A stretch of DNA of 5,511 bases from positions 1 through 5,511 of the forward strand of contig JAURGV010000166.1 of assembly GCA_030833605.1 (NCBI GenBank), in the 5' to 3' direction. This stretch comes from Rhodothermales bacterium (GTDB taxonomy: Bacteria > Bacteroidota > Rhodothermia > Rhodothermales > UBA10348). Below are positions 5,339 through 5,511 of this stretch, in pieces. Numbering within the stretch: position 1 is the first letter of the stretch; the number at the start of each line of letters is the position of its first letter. The notes beneath the pieces were generated by a model that was given only the letters and a program-made list of their open reading frames with translations, searched no databases and was not told where the DNA came from. A program made the position numbers and the translations under genes.

Positions 5339-5511
5339 ATGGAAAAGAAACCTATTGTCCCAGACTGGAAAGACCCGACGCCCAAAGAAGAGCAATTAAA
5401 TCGGGTATTGTTAGAACGCACCTCTGGAAAGGTGCACACATTAATCGAACGTCTTGTTAATGATCAAGAGCTGAATCTATATCATAGTTACGCCAATGTA
5501 GTGTCGGTTAG
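5339..5511 (+). CDS. Partial CDS, probable HD-domain phosphohydrolase (N-terminus)
   Basis: An ATG at 5339 opens a frame that stays open for 57 codons to the window edge, beginning MEKKPIVPDWKDPTPKEE. An in-frame TAA at 5318-5320 limits the start; TTG at 5324 is the only other option. Residues about 31-57 (KVHTLIERLVND, then LYHSYANVVSV) resemble the segment just before the first His of HD-domain metal-dependent phosphohydrolases, where a phrase like ANV-(A/S)V-RLG(Y/F)NDHG is common. The metal-binding His and Asp residues would lie beyond the edge, so the assignment rests on recall of the family and is moderate. There is no Shine-Dalgarno; the upstream region is A-rich. It is transcriptionally separate from rpsA because of the terminator at 5209-5246. 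Confidence 0.6.
   Translation, partial: MEKKPIVPDWKDPTPKEEQLNRVLLERTSGKVHTLIERLVNDQELNLYHSYANVVSV

Overview
The window reads as an ordinary chromosomal housekeeping segment. It most likely comes from the Bacteroidota/Rhodothermota/Balneolota group. This placement is inferred from protein style. The S1 protein has phrases such as GVDGLLHITDLSWGRVSHP and a C-terminal TLGEL motif. The SpoU-type methyltransferase begins MRKL..EEI and carries DIRSAHNVG. The mutase small subunit is short, and most starts lack a Shine-Dalgarno sequence. Base composition is close to balanced. There are no mobile elements, CRISPR arrays, tRNAs or rRNAs.

Minus-strand arm (1855 down to 1): a TrmH/SpoU-family RNA methyltransferase, then a methylmalonyl-CoA mutase small (non-catalytic) subunit, then the first 27 codons of a gene running off the left edge. 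That last gene is probably the catalytic large subunit mutB. The three are tightly packed: 3 nt lie between the first two, and an ATGA overlap joins the second and third. They look like one transcription unit.

Plus-strand arm (1970 to 5178): cmk (cytidylate kinase, GTG start), a 146-bp spacer, then rpsA (ribosomal protein S1, 796 aa). The S1 protein has six S1 domains, a long Asp/Glu/Ser-rich N-terminal extension and a Lys/Ala/Glu-rich C-terminal tail. A near-perfect intrinsic terminator follows rpsA. After it, a new gene starts at 5339 and runs off the right edge; its N-terminus resembles HD-domain phosphohydrolases.

The two arms diverge from a 114-bp intergenic region holding a palindromic TAAATTTA that could serve as a -10 element in both directions. 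The most interesting non-coding signal is in the rpsA leader (2676-2751). Three helices can form there, and the 14-nt loop of a perfect 7-bp hairpin is complementary over 8 nt to sequence directly 3' of an enclosing stem. This is a candidate pseudoknot, possibly involved in S1 autoregulation. A 21-bp dyad lies just upstream of the HD-type gene. No undescribed defence or mobile system is visible; the rpsA leader is the best candidate for something new.
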